Below are positions 26,043 through 34,592 of a DNA stretch of 64,000 bases, one piece after another. The stretch is from Streptosporangium brasiliense. GTDB lineage: Bacteria > Actinomycetota > Actinomycetes > Streptosporangiales > Streptosporangiaceae. The notes under the pieces were generated by a model. The model saw nothing but the letters and a program-made list of their open reading frames with translations, ran no database searches and had not been told where the DNA came from. The DNA is taken from positions 1,302,001-1,366,000 of the forward strand of contig NZ_JAUSRB010000002.1 in the NCBI RefSeq assembly GCF_030811595.1. Direction: 5' to 3'. The position numbers and the translations under genes are program-made. Each line of letters starts with the position of its first letter. The first letter of the stretch is position 1.

Positions 26043-27320
26043 CTACCGGGCCTGCTCCAGCAGCTTCTCGGTCCCGACGAGGCGCACGCAGATGGCCAGG
26101 CCGGTGATGGCCAGTTCCACCTCCTCCAGCTCCGGGTAGGTGGGCGCGATGCGGATGGTGCTGTCGCGGGGGTCGTCGCCGTAGGGGTGGGTGGCGCCCG
26201 CCGGGGTCAGGGCGATGCCTGCGCCGGCCGCCCGGCGCACCACCTCCCGCGCGCAGCCCTCCAGCACGTCGAGGCCGATGAAGTAGCCCCCCTCGGGGCT
26301 GGACCAGGACGCCAGGCCGGTGCCGCCCAGTTCCTTGGCGAGGATCAGGTCCACCGCGTCGAACTTCGGCCGGATCAGCTCGCGGTGGCGGCGCATGTGC
26401 TCCAGGACGCCCTCCTCGTCGCGGAGGAACTCCACGTGGCGGAGCTGGTTGAGCTTGTCGGGGCCGATGGTCCCCTTGGCCATGTGCCCGAGCAGCCAGG
26501 CCACGTTGGCCGGGGACGAGCCGAAGAAGGCGACGCCGCCGCCACTGAAGGTGATCTTCGAGGTGGAGCCGTAGACGAAGGCGCGGTCGGGGTTGCCGCT
26601 CTCGGCGCACAGCGCCAGCAGGTCGGCGATCTCCACCGGGGTGTCGGTGAGGTGGTGCACGGCGTAGGCGTTGTCCCAGAAGATCCGGAAGTCCGGTGCG
26701 GCGGTGGGCATGGCCGCCAGGCGCCGCACCGTCTCGTCGCTGTAGGAGACGCCGCTGGGGTTGCTGTATTTCGGCACGGCCCAGATCCCCTTGATCTGGG
26801 GGTCTTCGAGCACGAGCCGCTCGACGACGTCCATGTCGGGGCCTTCGGCGGTCATCGGCACGGGGATGAGCTCGATGCCGAAGCGCTCGCACAGGGCGAA
26901 GTGGCGGTCGTACCCGGGGACCGGGCACAGGAACGCGGTCCGCGGCGCGTCCACCCAGCGGCCCTCGCCACCCGGGACCCCGCTGAGCAGCGCGTGGACG
27001 ATGGAGTCGTGCATCAGCGAGAGGCTGGAGTTGCCCGCCGCGATCAGCTGGCCGGCGGGCACCTGCAGCAGGCCGCTGAAGATCTCCCGGAGCTCGGGCA
27101 GGCCCTGCAGCCCCCCGTAGTTGCGGCAGTCGGTCCCGTCGGCGGCCGTGTGGCCGCCGGGCCGGGTGAGGAGGGCGGAGGCCAGGTCGAGCTGCCGCCC
27201 CGACGGCTTGCCCCGGGTGAGGTCGAGGGAGAGTCCTCGCTGGACGAGCGCTTCGTAGTCGCGCAGGGCGCGCTCACGCTGCGCGGTCAGCTCATCGAGG
27301 TTCAGGGCCGAAAAGCTCAC
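26043..27320 (-). CDS. aspT: Aminotransferase, AspT-type aspartate aminotransferase
   Basis: A 425-residue fold-type I aminotransferase of the Asp_aminotransf (PF12897) subgroup represented by Corynebacterium AspT. Motifs: LDLTRGKPSGRQLDL, YGGLQGLPELRE, GNSSLSLM, CPVPGYDRHF, VPKYSNPSGV, FWDNAYAVH and the PLP lysine in GSTSKITFSGGG. It likely transfers the amino group between aspartate and 2-oxoglutarate. The GTG start at 27320 has GAAGGA upstream; the open frame extends 303 bases further without family sequence. It is divergent from the DUF4429 gene. Confidence 0.88.
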   Translation of the reverse strand: MSFSALNLDELTAQRERALRDYEALVQRGLSLDLTRGKPSGRQLDLASALLTRPGGHTAADGTDCRNYGGLQGLPELREIFSGLLQVPAGQLIAAGNSSLSLMHDSIVHALLSGVPGGEGRWVDAPRTAFLCPVPGYDRHFALCERFGIELIPVPMTAEGPDMDVVERLVLEDPQIKGIWAVPKYSNPSGVSYSDETVRRLAAMPTAAPDFRIFWDNAYAVHHLTDTPVEIADLLALCAESGNPDRAFVYGSTSKITFSGGGVAFFGSSPANVAWLLGHMAKGTIGPDKLNQLRHVEFLRDEEGVLEHMRRHRELIRPKFDAVDLILAKELGGTGLASWSSPEGGYFIGLDVLEGCAREVVRRAAGAGIALTPAGATHPYGDDPRDSTIRIAPTYPELEEVELAITGLAICVRLVGTEKLLEQAR

Positions 27321-27480
27321 GGGGATTCCTTCGCCTGCCGATCGCGGGTGGGCTTCGAAGGATAGAAGACCTGCGGGAGCGACCGGAAACCGGGCCGGAC
27401 CGGGCTGTGCCATGCCATACCGCCGGCCCCCACGGCACCGGACCCTCCGCCGGCGGCGGCGGTCACCGTAGGATCCCGCT

Positions 27481-28362
27481 ATGGCGGAGGTCATGGGACG
27501 AGACGGGACATGGACGTTCGACGGCGAGATCCTGCGGATCGTGCCCGGCCGTGACCGGGGCGTGAACAAGCTGCGGCAGTTCCTCGGCGAGGTGGCGGTC
27601 CCGCTGGCGGCGGTGGCCGGCATCGCCTACGAGCCCGGCAAGAAGGGCGGGCGGCTGCGGCTGCGGCTGCGGGAGGGCGCCGACCCGTTCACCCAGGCCG
27701 CGCGGGGGCGGATCTCCGACGCGGCCGACCCCTACCAGCTGGCCGTCGACGCCGACCGCACGGGCGTCGCCGGATACTTCGTCGACGAGGTGCGCAACGC
27801 CCTGGTGATCGATCAGGTGCCCGACGGGCCCAGCGACCGCTATCTGATGCCCGGTCCCGGGCTGCCGCTGACGGTGTCGGGGGGTGACGGCACCGCGACG
27901 TTCGACGGCGAGTCGATCCGCCTGGAGTGGAACTGGGCGGTCGAAGGGGTCAAGAAGTCGGCCGGTCCCCAGCGCCTTCCGCTGAAGGACCTGGACGGCG
28001 TGGACTGGATCCCGGCCGCCGGGCTGGAGAACGGGCACCTGCGCTTCAACCTTCGGGGCACGGCGCACAGGCTGGCCCCCAAGCACGACCCGCACTGCCT
28101 CGTGCTGTGGGGCATGGACAAGGAGACCCGGACGGCCGCACTGTTCGTCGCCGCCGTCCTCGCCCGGCTGCCCCATCCCTCGGCCCCTCCGGAGCCGCCG
28201 CCCGCTCTCGAAGCCCCGGCGCCGGCCGCCCCCGCCCCCGCCGGCGACGACCCGGACGCGCTCCTGCGCCGCCTGCGCGAGCTCGGCGACCTCCGCCGGG
28301 ACGGCGTGCTCACCGAGGAGGAGTTCACCGTCGCCAAGCAGGCGCTGCTGGGCCGCTTCTGA
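27481..28362 (+). CDS. DUF4429 protein with C-terminal SHOCT domain
   Basis: A 293-residue soluble protein with two related DUF4429-type beta domains (about 8-110, GRDGTWTFDGEILRI, and 135-235, GGDGTATFDGESIRL), an Ala/Pro-rich linker and a SHOCT module (DPDALLRRLRELGDLRRDGVLTEEEFTVAKQALLGRF). SHOCT modules are short oligomerisation elements found at protein ends. No enzymatic motif is visible and the function is unknown. The two internal halves look like a duplication. Confidence 0.85.
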   Translation: MAEVMGRDGTWTFDGEILRIVPGRDRGVNKLRQFLGEVAVPLAAVAGIAYEPGKKGGRLRLRLREGADPFTQAARGRISDAADPYQLAVDADRTGVAGYFVDEVRNALVIDQVPDGPSDRYLMPGPGLPLTVSGGDGTATFDGESIRLEWNWAVEGVKKSAGPQRLPLKDLDGVDWIPAAGLENGHLRFNLRGTAHRLAPKHDPHCLVLWGMDKETRTAALFVAAVLARLPHPSAPPEPPPALEAPAPAAPAPAGDDPDALLRRLRELGDLRRDGVLTEEEFTVAKQALLGRF

Positions 28363-28414
28363 GAGACGCCCGCGCGGGAGGCGGCCCGGCACAGGAGGCG
28401 GCCCCGGAGCCGGC

Positions 28415-29158
28415 CTAACGGCACTGGGCGAGCATGACGGCCTTGTCGGCCCGGGTGACCGGCAGGCCGTATTTCAGGGCGACCTGGGCGAAGCGCACGA
28501 CGTAGGCGCAGCGGATCCGGCGCGCCGGCGGGAGCCACGAGGCCGGGCCCGAGCCGCCTTTGGCCTGGTTGGCGCCGCCGTACACGGGGATCAGGTTGAG
28601 CGGGTCGTTGGCGATCCGCATCCGCTTGGCCATCGGCCAGCGGGAGGCGCCCATCCGCCATTCGTAGAACAGCGGGATCACGTGGTCGACCTGGACCTGG
28701 TCCGCCCGCTCCTTGCGCCACCGGATCGTCCGGCCGGTGTAGGGGTCGCGCAGTCTCATCGCGACGACGACGCAGTCCGAGCCCCGGCGGTATCTCACGT
28801 CCTCGCCGTCCCGGGCGAGCAGGTCGTTGCGGGTGCCGCAGCCGTTGCGGGCGTACGGCACGCCTCTGGCCGTGTCCGCCCAGTTGTCGCCGAACCGGGC
28901 CCGCGTGTAGCCCGTCCTGGGCCCCATCCCCCTGGTCCGCAGCTTCTTGATGAGCCTGACCGCCATGCCCCTGTCACGCGCCGACCTGAGCGGGGCCAGG
29001 CCCGGCAGGGTGCCGTGCGGGTTGTCGAGCGGGGCGGCTCTCGCCCGGCTCTCCAAGGCGGCTCTCGCCTGACCGTCTCCCTGCGTCCCCAACGAGAACA
29101 TCACCGCGGCGCCCAGAACGGCGGTGACCATCCCCCGCATGCCCACCCATGCCTCCAT
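28415..29158 (-). CDS. Secreted HNH-family endonuclease (DUF1524-like)
   Basis: A 247-residue protein with an N-terminal signal or anchor (residues 1-30) and a C-terminal HNH-type nuclease core: VQVDHVIPLFYEWRMGA, then NDPLNLIPVYGGANQAKGGSGPASWLPP and a final CAYVVRFAQVALKYGL segment. Several cysteines suggest disulfides. Actinomycetes carry many secreted nucleases of this family, thought to degrade extracellular DNA. Start is ATG 29158 or ATG 29140. It lies between the convergent DUF4429 gene and corA, which points the same way. Confidence 0.85.
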   Translation of the reverse strand: MEAWVGMRGMVTAVLGAAVMFSLGTQGDGQARAALESRARAAPLDNPHGTLPGLAPLRSARDRGMAVRLIKKLRTRGMGPRTGYTRARFGDNWADTARGVPYARNGCGTRNDLLARDGEDVRYRRGSDCVVVAMRLRDPYTGRTIRWRKERADQVQVDHVIPLFYEWRMGASRWPMAKRMRIANDPLNLIPVYGGANQAKGGSGPASWLPPARRIRCAYVVRFAQVALKYGLPVTRADKAVMLAQCR

Positions 29159-29253
29159 GAAGGATTACCGGTCGAAACATGACCGATGCCCGCAATGGGG
29201 TTGGTTGACACGGAACGTCAGGACGCATCTGCGTGGCGCCCGGGGAACCGGCC

Positions 29254-30234
29254 CTAGAGCCAGCCCTTCTTCTTGAAGATCAGATAGAGGATGGACGAGG
29301 CCACGAGGATGGCGGCGGTGGAGGTCCAGAAGCCGAGCGACTGGCCGAAGCCGGGATAGGGCACGTTCTGGCCGTAATATCCGGTGATCATCGTGGGCAC
29401 CGCGATGATGGCCGCCCAGCTGGTGATCCGCTTCATGATGTCGTTGAGTTTGAAGCCCTGCTGGTTGATGTGGGCCTCCCGGATGTTGCCCACCAGCTCC
29501 CGCAGCGAGTCGGTCCACTCGCCCGCCCGCAGGGCGTGGTCGTAGACGTCCTGGTAGTAGGGGTCCAGCGCCGGGTCCAGCATGTCCACGCTCCTGCGGA
29601 GCAGGCTGCCGACGACCTCGCGCACCGGCACCGCCAGCCGCCGGAACCGCACCAGCTTCTTGCGCATCTCGAAGGTCTGGCGCTGGATGTGGACCCGGTC
29701 GCCGGCGTCCTCCTCGAAGAGGTCGTCCTCCAGCGCCTCGACCTGGTCGTCGAGCGCCTGCAGCACCTCGAAGTATCCGTCCACCACGTAGTCGAGCAGG
29801 CCGTGCAGCAGATACGGCACGCCGTACTTGGCCATCTCGGTGTTGGCGTCCCAGCGCCTGATCACCTCGTCGATGTCGAAGTGAGGGTTCTCCCTGACGG
29901 TGACCAGGGCGTGCTTGGTGACGAAGATCGATATCTCGATGAGTTCGAGACGTTTTTTCACCAGCTTGGCGCCGTAGACGGTCAGGAACAGGTGGCTGTC
30001 GTAGGTGTCCAGCTTGGGACGCTGCTGGCTGTGGAGGGCGTCCTCGACGGCCAGCCGGTGCAGGCCGAGCTCCTCGCTGATCTTGTCCAGGTCCGCCGAC
30101 GAGGGCGAGCACAGGTCGAACCACACCACCGCGGAAGGGTCTGCGAGGTGATCGGACACCTCGTCAACGGAGAAGCCTTCGGCTTCCAGGACTCCATTGC
30201 GGTACAGACGGGTGCGGTCCATGCCCGTCAACAC
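29254..30234 (-). CDS. corA: CorA-family divalent-cation transporter
   Basis: A 326-residue protein with the soluble CorA funnel (about 1-260, including long helices DDQVEALEDDLFEED) and two C-terminal membrane helices. The pore-mouth motif is YGQN instead of the usual YGMN, a known variant among actinomycete paralogues; it may change ion preference. The C-terminus ends in KKKGW. The start is ATG 30234 or 30222. It stands apart from its neighbours. Confidence 0.9.
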   Translation of the reverse strand: MLTGMDRTRLYRNGVLEAEGFSVDEVSDHLADPSAVVWFDLCSPSSADLDKISEELGLHRLAVEDALHSQQRPKLDTYDSHLFLTVYGAKLVKKRLELIEISIFVTKHALVTVRENPHFDIDEVIRRWDANTEMAKYGVPYLLHGLLDYVVDGYFEVLQALDDQVEALEDDLFEEDAGDRVHIQRQTFEMRKKLVRFRRLAVPVREVVGSLLRRSVDMLDPALDPYYQDVYDHALRAGEWTDSLRELVGNIREAHINQQGFKLNDIMKRITSWAAIIAVPTMITGYYGQNVPYPGFGQSLGFWTSTAAILVASSILYLIFKKKGWL

Positions 30235-30236
30235 TA

Positions 30237-30287
30237 GACGAGTAAGTCCTGGACCGGGTCGGACGAGTAAGTCCTGGGCCGGGTCAG
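30237..30287. repeat. Two copies of a 27-base repeat upstream of corA
   Basis: GACGAGTAAGTCCTGGACCG and GACGAGTAAGTCCTGGGCCG, each followed by GGTC, occur back to back between the corA start and the epoxide hydrolase stop. They may overlap the corA promoter. Confidence 0.6.
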
Positions 30288-30310
30288 TGGTCGCCGAGCC
30301 GCGGCCGGGG

Positions 30311-31456
30311 TCAGCGGACCTTCCGGAAGAACGCCCGGATGTCGTCGATCAGCAGGTCGGGGGCCTCCATGGCGGCGAAGTGGCCGCCCCGGTCGAACTC
30401 CGACCAGTGGATCACATTGTGCTCGCGTTCGGCGACCCGGCGGATCCCGCCGTCGCCGGGGAAGACCGCGACCCCGTGCGGGACCTCCGAGCGCTCGACC
30501 GGCGTCCCCCACTGTGCCGAGCCCTCCTTGTAGAGCCGGGCGGAGGAGGCGGCGGTGCGGGTCAGCCAGTAGATCGTCACGTCGGTGAGCATCTGGTCCC
30601 GGTCGACCGCGTCCTCGGGCAGGTCGTGCGCGGGGTCGGTCCACTCCTTGAACTTCTCCACGATCCAGGCCAGCTGGGCGGCGGGAGAGTCGTGCAGGCC
30701 GAAGGCGACGGTCTGCGGCCGGGTGGCCTGGATGATCGCGTAGCCGGAGCGGTCGTCGTCGGCGTAGCTCCGCAGGCGGGCCTGCTCGGTCTCGGTGAGG
30801 CCCTCGGTCTCGGCCGGGTCGAAGGTCGGGAAGCCGAGCGCGCCGTTGACGTGCACGCCGACCACCCGGTCGGGGGCGAGGCGGCCGAGCTCGGGGGAGA
30901 TGACCGAGCCGCTGTCACCGCCCTGGGCGCCGTAGCGCTCGTAGCCCAGGCGGCCCATCAGCTCGGCCCAGGCACGGGCGACCCGGCGCAGGTCCCAGCC
31001 GCTCTCGCGGGTGGGGCCGGAGAAGCCGAAGCCGGGGATGGACGGGGCGACGACGTGGAAGGCGTCGGCGGGGTCGCCGCCGTGGGCGCGGGGGTCGGTG
31101 AGCGGGCCGATGACCTTCATGAACTCGACGATCGAGCCGGGCCAGCCGTGGGTGAGGACCAGCGGCAGCGCGTCCGGTTCGGGGGAGCGCACGTGCAGGA
31201 AGTGGATGTTCTGGCCGTCGATGTCGGTGGTGAACTGCGGGTGGTCGTTGAGCGCCGCCTCGTGCTTCCGCCAGTCGTATCCGCTGCGCCAGTATTCGGC
31301 CAGTCGCCGCACGTAGGAGACCGGGATGCCGTAGGACCAGCCGACGCCGGGCAGCTCGTCGGGCCAGCGGGTGCGTGCCAGCCGGTCGTGCAGGTCGTCG
31401 AGCGCGGACTGCGGGATGTCGATACGGAACGGGGTGATCTCCGTGGTGAACGTCAT
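30311..31456 (-). CDS. Epoxide hydrolase family protein
   Basis: A 381-residue alpha/beta hydrolase with the N-terminal lid domain of microsomal-type epoxide hydrolases ([20 protein letters not shown]). Catalytic parts are visible: HGWPGS oxyanion loop, nucleophile aspartate in QGGDSGS, tyrosines in the cap, and histidine in [10 protein letters not shown]. It would hydrolyse an epoxide to a diol in the cytoplasm. ATG 31456 is preferred; the GTG three codons upstream is an alternative, and there is no ribosome site. The divergent WYL regulator, starting 64 bases away, is a likely controller. Confidence 0.88.
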   Translation of the reverse strand: MTFTTEITPFRIDIPQSALDDLHDRLARTRWPDELPGVGWSYGIPVSYVRRLAEYWRSGYDWRKHEAALNDHPQFTTDIDGQNIHFLHVRSPEPDALPLVLTHGWPGSIVEFMKVIGPLTDPRAHGGDPADAFHVVAPSIPGFGFSGPTRESGWDLRRVARAWAELMGRLGYERYGAQGGDSGSVISPELGRLAPDRVVGVHVNGALGFPTFDPAETEGLTETEQARLRSYADDDRSGYAIIQATRPQTVAFGLHDSPAAQLAWIVEKFKEWTDPAHDLPEDAVDRDQMLTDVTIYWLTRTAASSARLYKEGSAQWGTPVERSEVPHGVAVFPGDGGIRRVAEREHNVIHWSEFDRGGHFAAMEAPDLLIDDIRAFFRKVR

Positions 31457-31519
31457 GGAGAACACGCTAGGGACGGGTTAGGACAGGGCCGGTCCTAGGA
31501 GGAGGGCACTCTGGAGAAC

Positions 31520-32473
31520 ATGTTGGAGACATCGGCCCGGTTGCTCAGACTGCTCTCGCTCCTGCAGACCCACCGGGAGTGGTCGGGCGCGGAGCTGTCG
31601 GAGCGGCTCGGCGTGACCGCGCGGACCGTCCGCCGTGACGTCGGGCGGCTGCGCGAGCTCGGCTATCCCGTGCACGCCACCGCGGGCGCGCCCGGCTACC
31701 GGCTCGGCGCGGGCACGGACCTGCCGCCGCTGCTGTTGGACGACGACGAGGCGGTGGCGGTCGCGGTGGGGCTGCGGACGGCGGCCGGGGGCTCGGTGTC
31801 GGGGATCGAGGAGACCTCCGTGCGGGCGCTGGCCAAGCTGGAGCGGGTGCTGCCGTCCCGGCTCCGGCATCGCGTGCACGCGCTGCGGTCGATGACCGTG
31901 CCGATGGGACGGGCGGGTTCGGCGGTGGCCCCGGCGTCCCTGACCGCGATCGCCGCCGCCTGCCGCGACCACGAGACCCTGCGGTTCGACTACCGGACGC
32001 ATGACGGCCAGGAGGGCGTCCGCGCCGCCGAGCCCTACCGGCTCGTCCATTCGGGGCGGCACTGGTATCTGCTGGGCTGGGACACCGACCGGGCCGGCTG
32101 GCGCACCTACCGGGTCGACCGCCTGAGCCTGCGGACGCCGAACGGACCGCGCTTCGTCCCCCGCGACCCGCCCGACTCCGACCTGGTGGCCTACATGTCC
32201 CGGTCGATCTCCATCGCGCCCTACCGGTACCGGGGCCGCTTCACGATGCACGCTCCGGCCGAGGTGGTCGCCGCGCACATGTCGGCCACGATGGGGACGG
32301 TCGAGCCGATCGACGAGCGGTCCTGCACGTTGTCCAGCGGCGCGAACGACCTCGACGAACTCGCCGTCTGGGTCGCGCTGATGGACATCGACTTCGAGGT
32401 GCACGAGCCGCCCGAGCTCGTCGACCGCATCCGCGCCCTCTCCGCCCGCCTCGCCACCGCCGCACCCGCCTGA
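31520..32473 (+). CDS. HTH-WYL transcriptional regulator
   Basis: A 317-residue regulator with a DeoR-type winged helix (ARLLRLLSLLQTHREWSGAELSERLGVTARTVRRDVGRLRELGYPV) and a WYL domain (about 145-225: EPYRLVHSGRHWYLLGWD) followed by a C-terminal WCX-like extension. WYL domains sense nucleotides or other small ligands. Divergent placement from the epoxide hydrolase gene suggests that it controls that gene or itself. Confidence 0.88.
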   Translation: MLETSARLLRLLSLLQTHREWSGAELSERLGVTARTVRRDVGRLRELGYPVHATAGAPGYRLGAGTDLPPLLLDDDEAVAVAVGLRTAAGGSVSGIEETSVRALAKLERVLPSRLRHRVHALRSMTVPMGRAGSAVAPASLTAIAAACRDHETLRFDYRTHDGQEGVRAAEPYRLVHSGRHWYLLGWDTDRAGWRTYRVDRLSLRTPNGPRFVPRDPPDSDLVAYMSRSISIAPYRYRGRFTMHAPAEVVAAHMSATMGTVEPIDERSCTLSSGANDLDELAVWVALMDIDFEVHEPPELVDRIRALSARLATAAPA

Positions 32474-32640
32474 TCCGACCCCGCGCCGGCGCGCAGGGCG
32501 GTGAGTGGTCGACCCCACGCCGGCGGGGCCGGCTCGATCCCGGACCGCGCGGCGGCCGCGGCGTGTGCGGCGTCGCCGTCCGCGCCGCCCGGGGCGGGAG
32601 CGACATCCCGCGCCGGAGGGGACCGGCGGCCGGAAGGACC

Positions 32641-33705
32641 TCAGGCCGCCATCGGCGCCCCGAGGAGCCGGCGGATGTGCTGGACGGCGGTACGGCCGGC
32701 GCGGTTGGCCCCGATGGTGCTGGCGGAGGGGCCGTAGCCGACCAGGTGGACGCGGGGGTCGAGGACGGCCCGGGTGTCCTCGACCCGGATGCCGCCGCCC
32801 GGCTCGCGCAGGTGGAGCGGGGCCAGGTGGCCGACGACCGGCCGGAAGCCGGTGGCCCACAGGATCACCTCGGCCCTGACCAGCCGGCCGTGCCCGGCGG
32901 GCGCCGCGTCCCACCTCACCCCGTCGGGGACGATCCGGTCGAACATCGGCAGGCGGTCCAGCACCCCGGCCGCCCTGGCCGCCCTGACCTGAGGCGTCAC
33001 CGGATAGCCGGTGGCCCCGACCACGCTGCCCGGCGGGAGCCCGGCGCGGACGCGGGCGTCGACTCGGGCGACGGCCGCCCGGCCGGCCTCCTCGTCGAAC
33101 GGCCCCTCCCGGAAGACGGGAGGACGGCGGGTCACCCAGGTGGTCGTGGTGATCTCGGCGATCTCCATCAGGAGCTGGACGGCCGAGGCGCCCGCGCCGA
33201 CCACCACCACGTGCCGGCCGGCGAACTTGTCCCGGGTGACGTAGTCGGCGGTGTGGAGCTGCCGCCCGAGGAACGTCTCCTGACCCGGGTAACGCGGCCA
33301 GAAGGGGCGCTCCCAGGTGCCGGTGGCGTTGATCAGTGCCCGGGGGGACCAGTCGCCGGCCGAGGTCTCCACCAGCAGCCGCCCGGCCGGCCCCTCCCGG
33401 ACCGCCCGCACCGTCACCGGGCGGCGCACCGGCAGGCCGAAGGTCCGCTCGTAGGCGGCGAAATACTCGGACACGACCTCCGACGAGGGCCGGGTCATGT
33501 CGACGACGCCCATCGGCAGGCCGGGGAGATCGTGCACCCGGTGCGCCGCGCCGAGGGTCAGGGACGGCCAGCGGAACTGCCACGCGCCGCCGGGACGCGG
33601 GGAGCGGTCGAGGACCACGGAGTCGATCCCGGCCCTGCTCAGGAAGTAGGCGCTGGACAGCCCGGCCTGCCCGGCCCCGATGACCACAACGTCGATGTCC
33701 GTCAC
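32641..33705 (-). CDS. FAD/NAD(P)-dependent monooxygenase-like oxidoreductase
   Basis: A 354-residue flavoprotein with an FAD Rossmann motif at the N-terminus (VVVIGAGQAGLSSAYFLSRAG), a PGGAWQFRWPSL segment, a second NAD(P) Rossmann motif VVVVGAGASAVQLLMEIAE and a late WATGFRPVVGHL motif. The layout matches flavin-containing monooxygenases of the CzcO type. The GTG start at 33705 has CAGGGAAC upstream and begins right at the FAD strand; a longer frame adds only a Cys/Gly-rich stretch. Substrate is unknown. Confidence 0.87.
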   Translation of the reverse strand: MTDIDVVVIGAGQAGLSSAYFLSRAGIDSVVLDRSPRPGGAWQFRWPSLTLGAAHRVHDLPGLPMGVVDMTRPSSEVVSEYFAAYERTFGLPVRRPVTVRAVREGPAGRLLVETSAGDWSPRALINATGTWERPFWPRYPGQETFLGRQLHTADYVTRDKFAGRHVVVVGAGASAVQLLMEIAEITTTTWVTRRPPVFREGPFDEEAGRAAVARVDARVRAGLPPGSVVGATGYPVTPQVRAARAAGVLDRLPMFDRIVPDGVRWDAAPAGHGRLVRAEVILWATGFRPVVGHLAPLHLREPGGGIRVEDTRAVLDPRVHLVGYGPSASTIGANRAGRTAVQHIRRLLGAPMAA

Positions 33706-33767
33706 GTTCCCTGGCAACCGCCCGCGCCCGGCGAATAATCCTGCGCCCGCGGGGCAGCAGCACATAT

Positions 33768-33812
33768 CACGACAGACGCAGCCCGAGATTCACAACAGAC
33801 GCAGCCCGAGAT
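33768..33812. repeat. Paired 22-base direct repeats upstream of the LapA-like gene
   Basis: CACGACAGACGCAGCCCGAG at 33768 and CACAACAGACGCAGCCCGAG at 33791, both followed by AT, repeat with a 23-base period, just before the ribosome site of the next gene. They could be regulator half-sites. Confidence 0.6.
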
Positions 33813-33820
33813 GAGGTCAC

Positions 33821-34357
33821 ATGATAGTGCTGGGACTCCTCCTGATCGTACTCGCGGGCGCGGCTGTGGTCGCGGTCTCCTGGGATGAGGCCGCCACAGC
33901 CACAACCCCCGCATCGTTCACGGTCTTCGACCAGACGGTCCAGCTCTCCCAGCTGGAGTTCTTCTTCGCCGGCGCCGCCACCGGGGCGCTGTTCCTGCTC
34001 GGCCTGGCGATGATGTTCAGTGGGATGCGCCGCTCCGCCACCCACCGGCGCAGGATCCGCACCTCTCGGATGGAGGCGCGTGACCGCGTCGCCCGCCTGG
34101 AGGAGGAGAAGCGCGAGCTGGAGCGGAAGCTGGAGGAGACTCCGGCGACCGCCGCGGCCCCCGCGGTCGACCGCGACCGTGACGGCGTCGACGACCGGGC
34201 CCAGACGGCGGCGCGCCCGCCGGTCGACCGCGACCGTGACGGCGTCGACGACCGCGGCGAGACGACGGCGCCCCACCCGAGGATCGAGGTGCCCCGTCAG
34301 CACAGCACCGACCAGCTCGTCGCCGGCCGCCACGGCCGTCCGGGAGACGGCCGGTAG
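33821..34357 (+). CDS. LapA-like membrane protein with acidic C-terminal repeats
   Basis: A 178-residue protein with two membrane helices (about 2-20 and 48-67), then a basic stretch and a coiled coil (MEARDRVARLEEEKRELERKL), an arrangement like the LapA/YciS domain. The tail contains two copies of VDRDRDGVDDR, 19 residues apart, resembling the calcium-binding thrombospondin type 3 motif; the encoding 34 bases are identical in both copies (34164-34197 and 34221-34254). Function is unknown. The start follows GAGGT. Confidence 0.75.
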   Translation: MIVLGLLLIVLAGAAVVAVSWDEAATATTPASFTVFDQTVQLSQLEFFFAGAATGALFLLGLAMMFSGMRRSATHRRRIRTSRMEARDRVARLEEEKRELERKLEETPATAAAPAVDRDRDGVDDRAQTAARPPVDRDRDGVDDRGETTAPHPRIEVPRQHSTDQLVAGRHGRPGDGR

Positions 34358-34592
34358 CCTCTCCCGCCCGCTTCTCCCCCCGACCTCCCGCCCGCTTCTC
34401 CCCCGACCCCTCCGCCGGTGCGGCTATGCATGCCGTACCGGCGGAGGTCTGTGTCCGCGGCCCCGGCGGCCACGCCCCGGGTGGCTGCGGACGGTCCACC
34501 GCCGGTCGCCCGTCCCGCGCCGCCGGTCCGTCCCGCCGACGACCGTCCGTCCCGCCACCGGTCTCCCGGCCCGTCCCCGCGGAGGTGAACGC

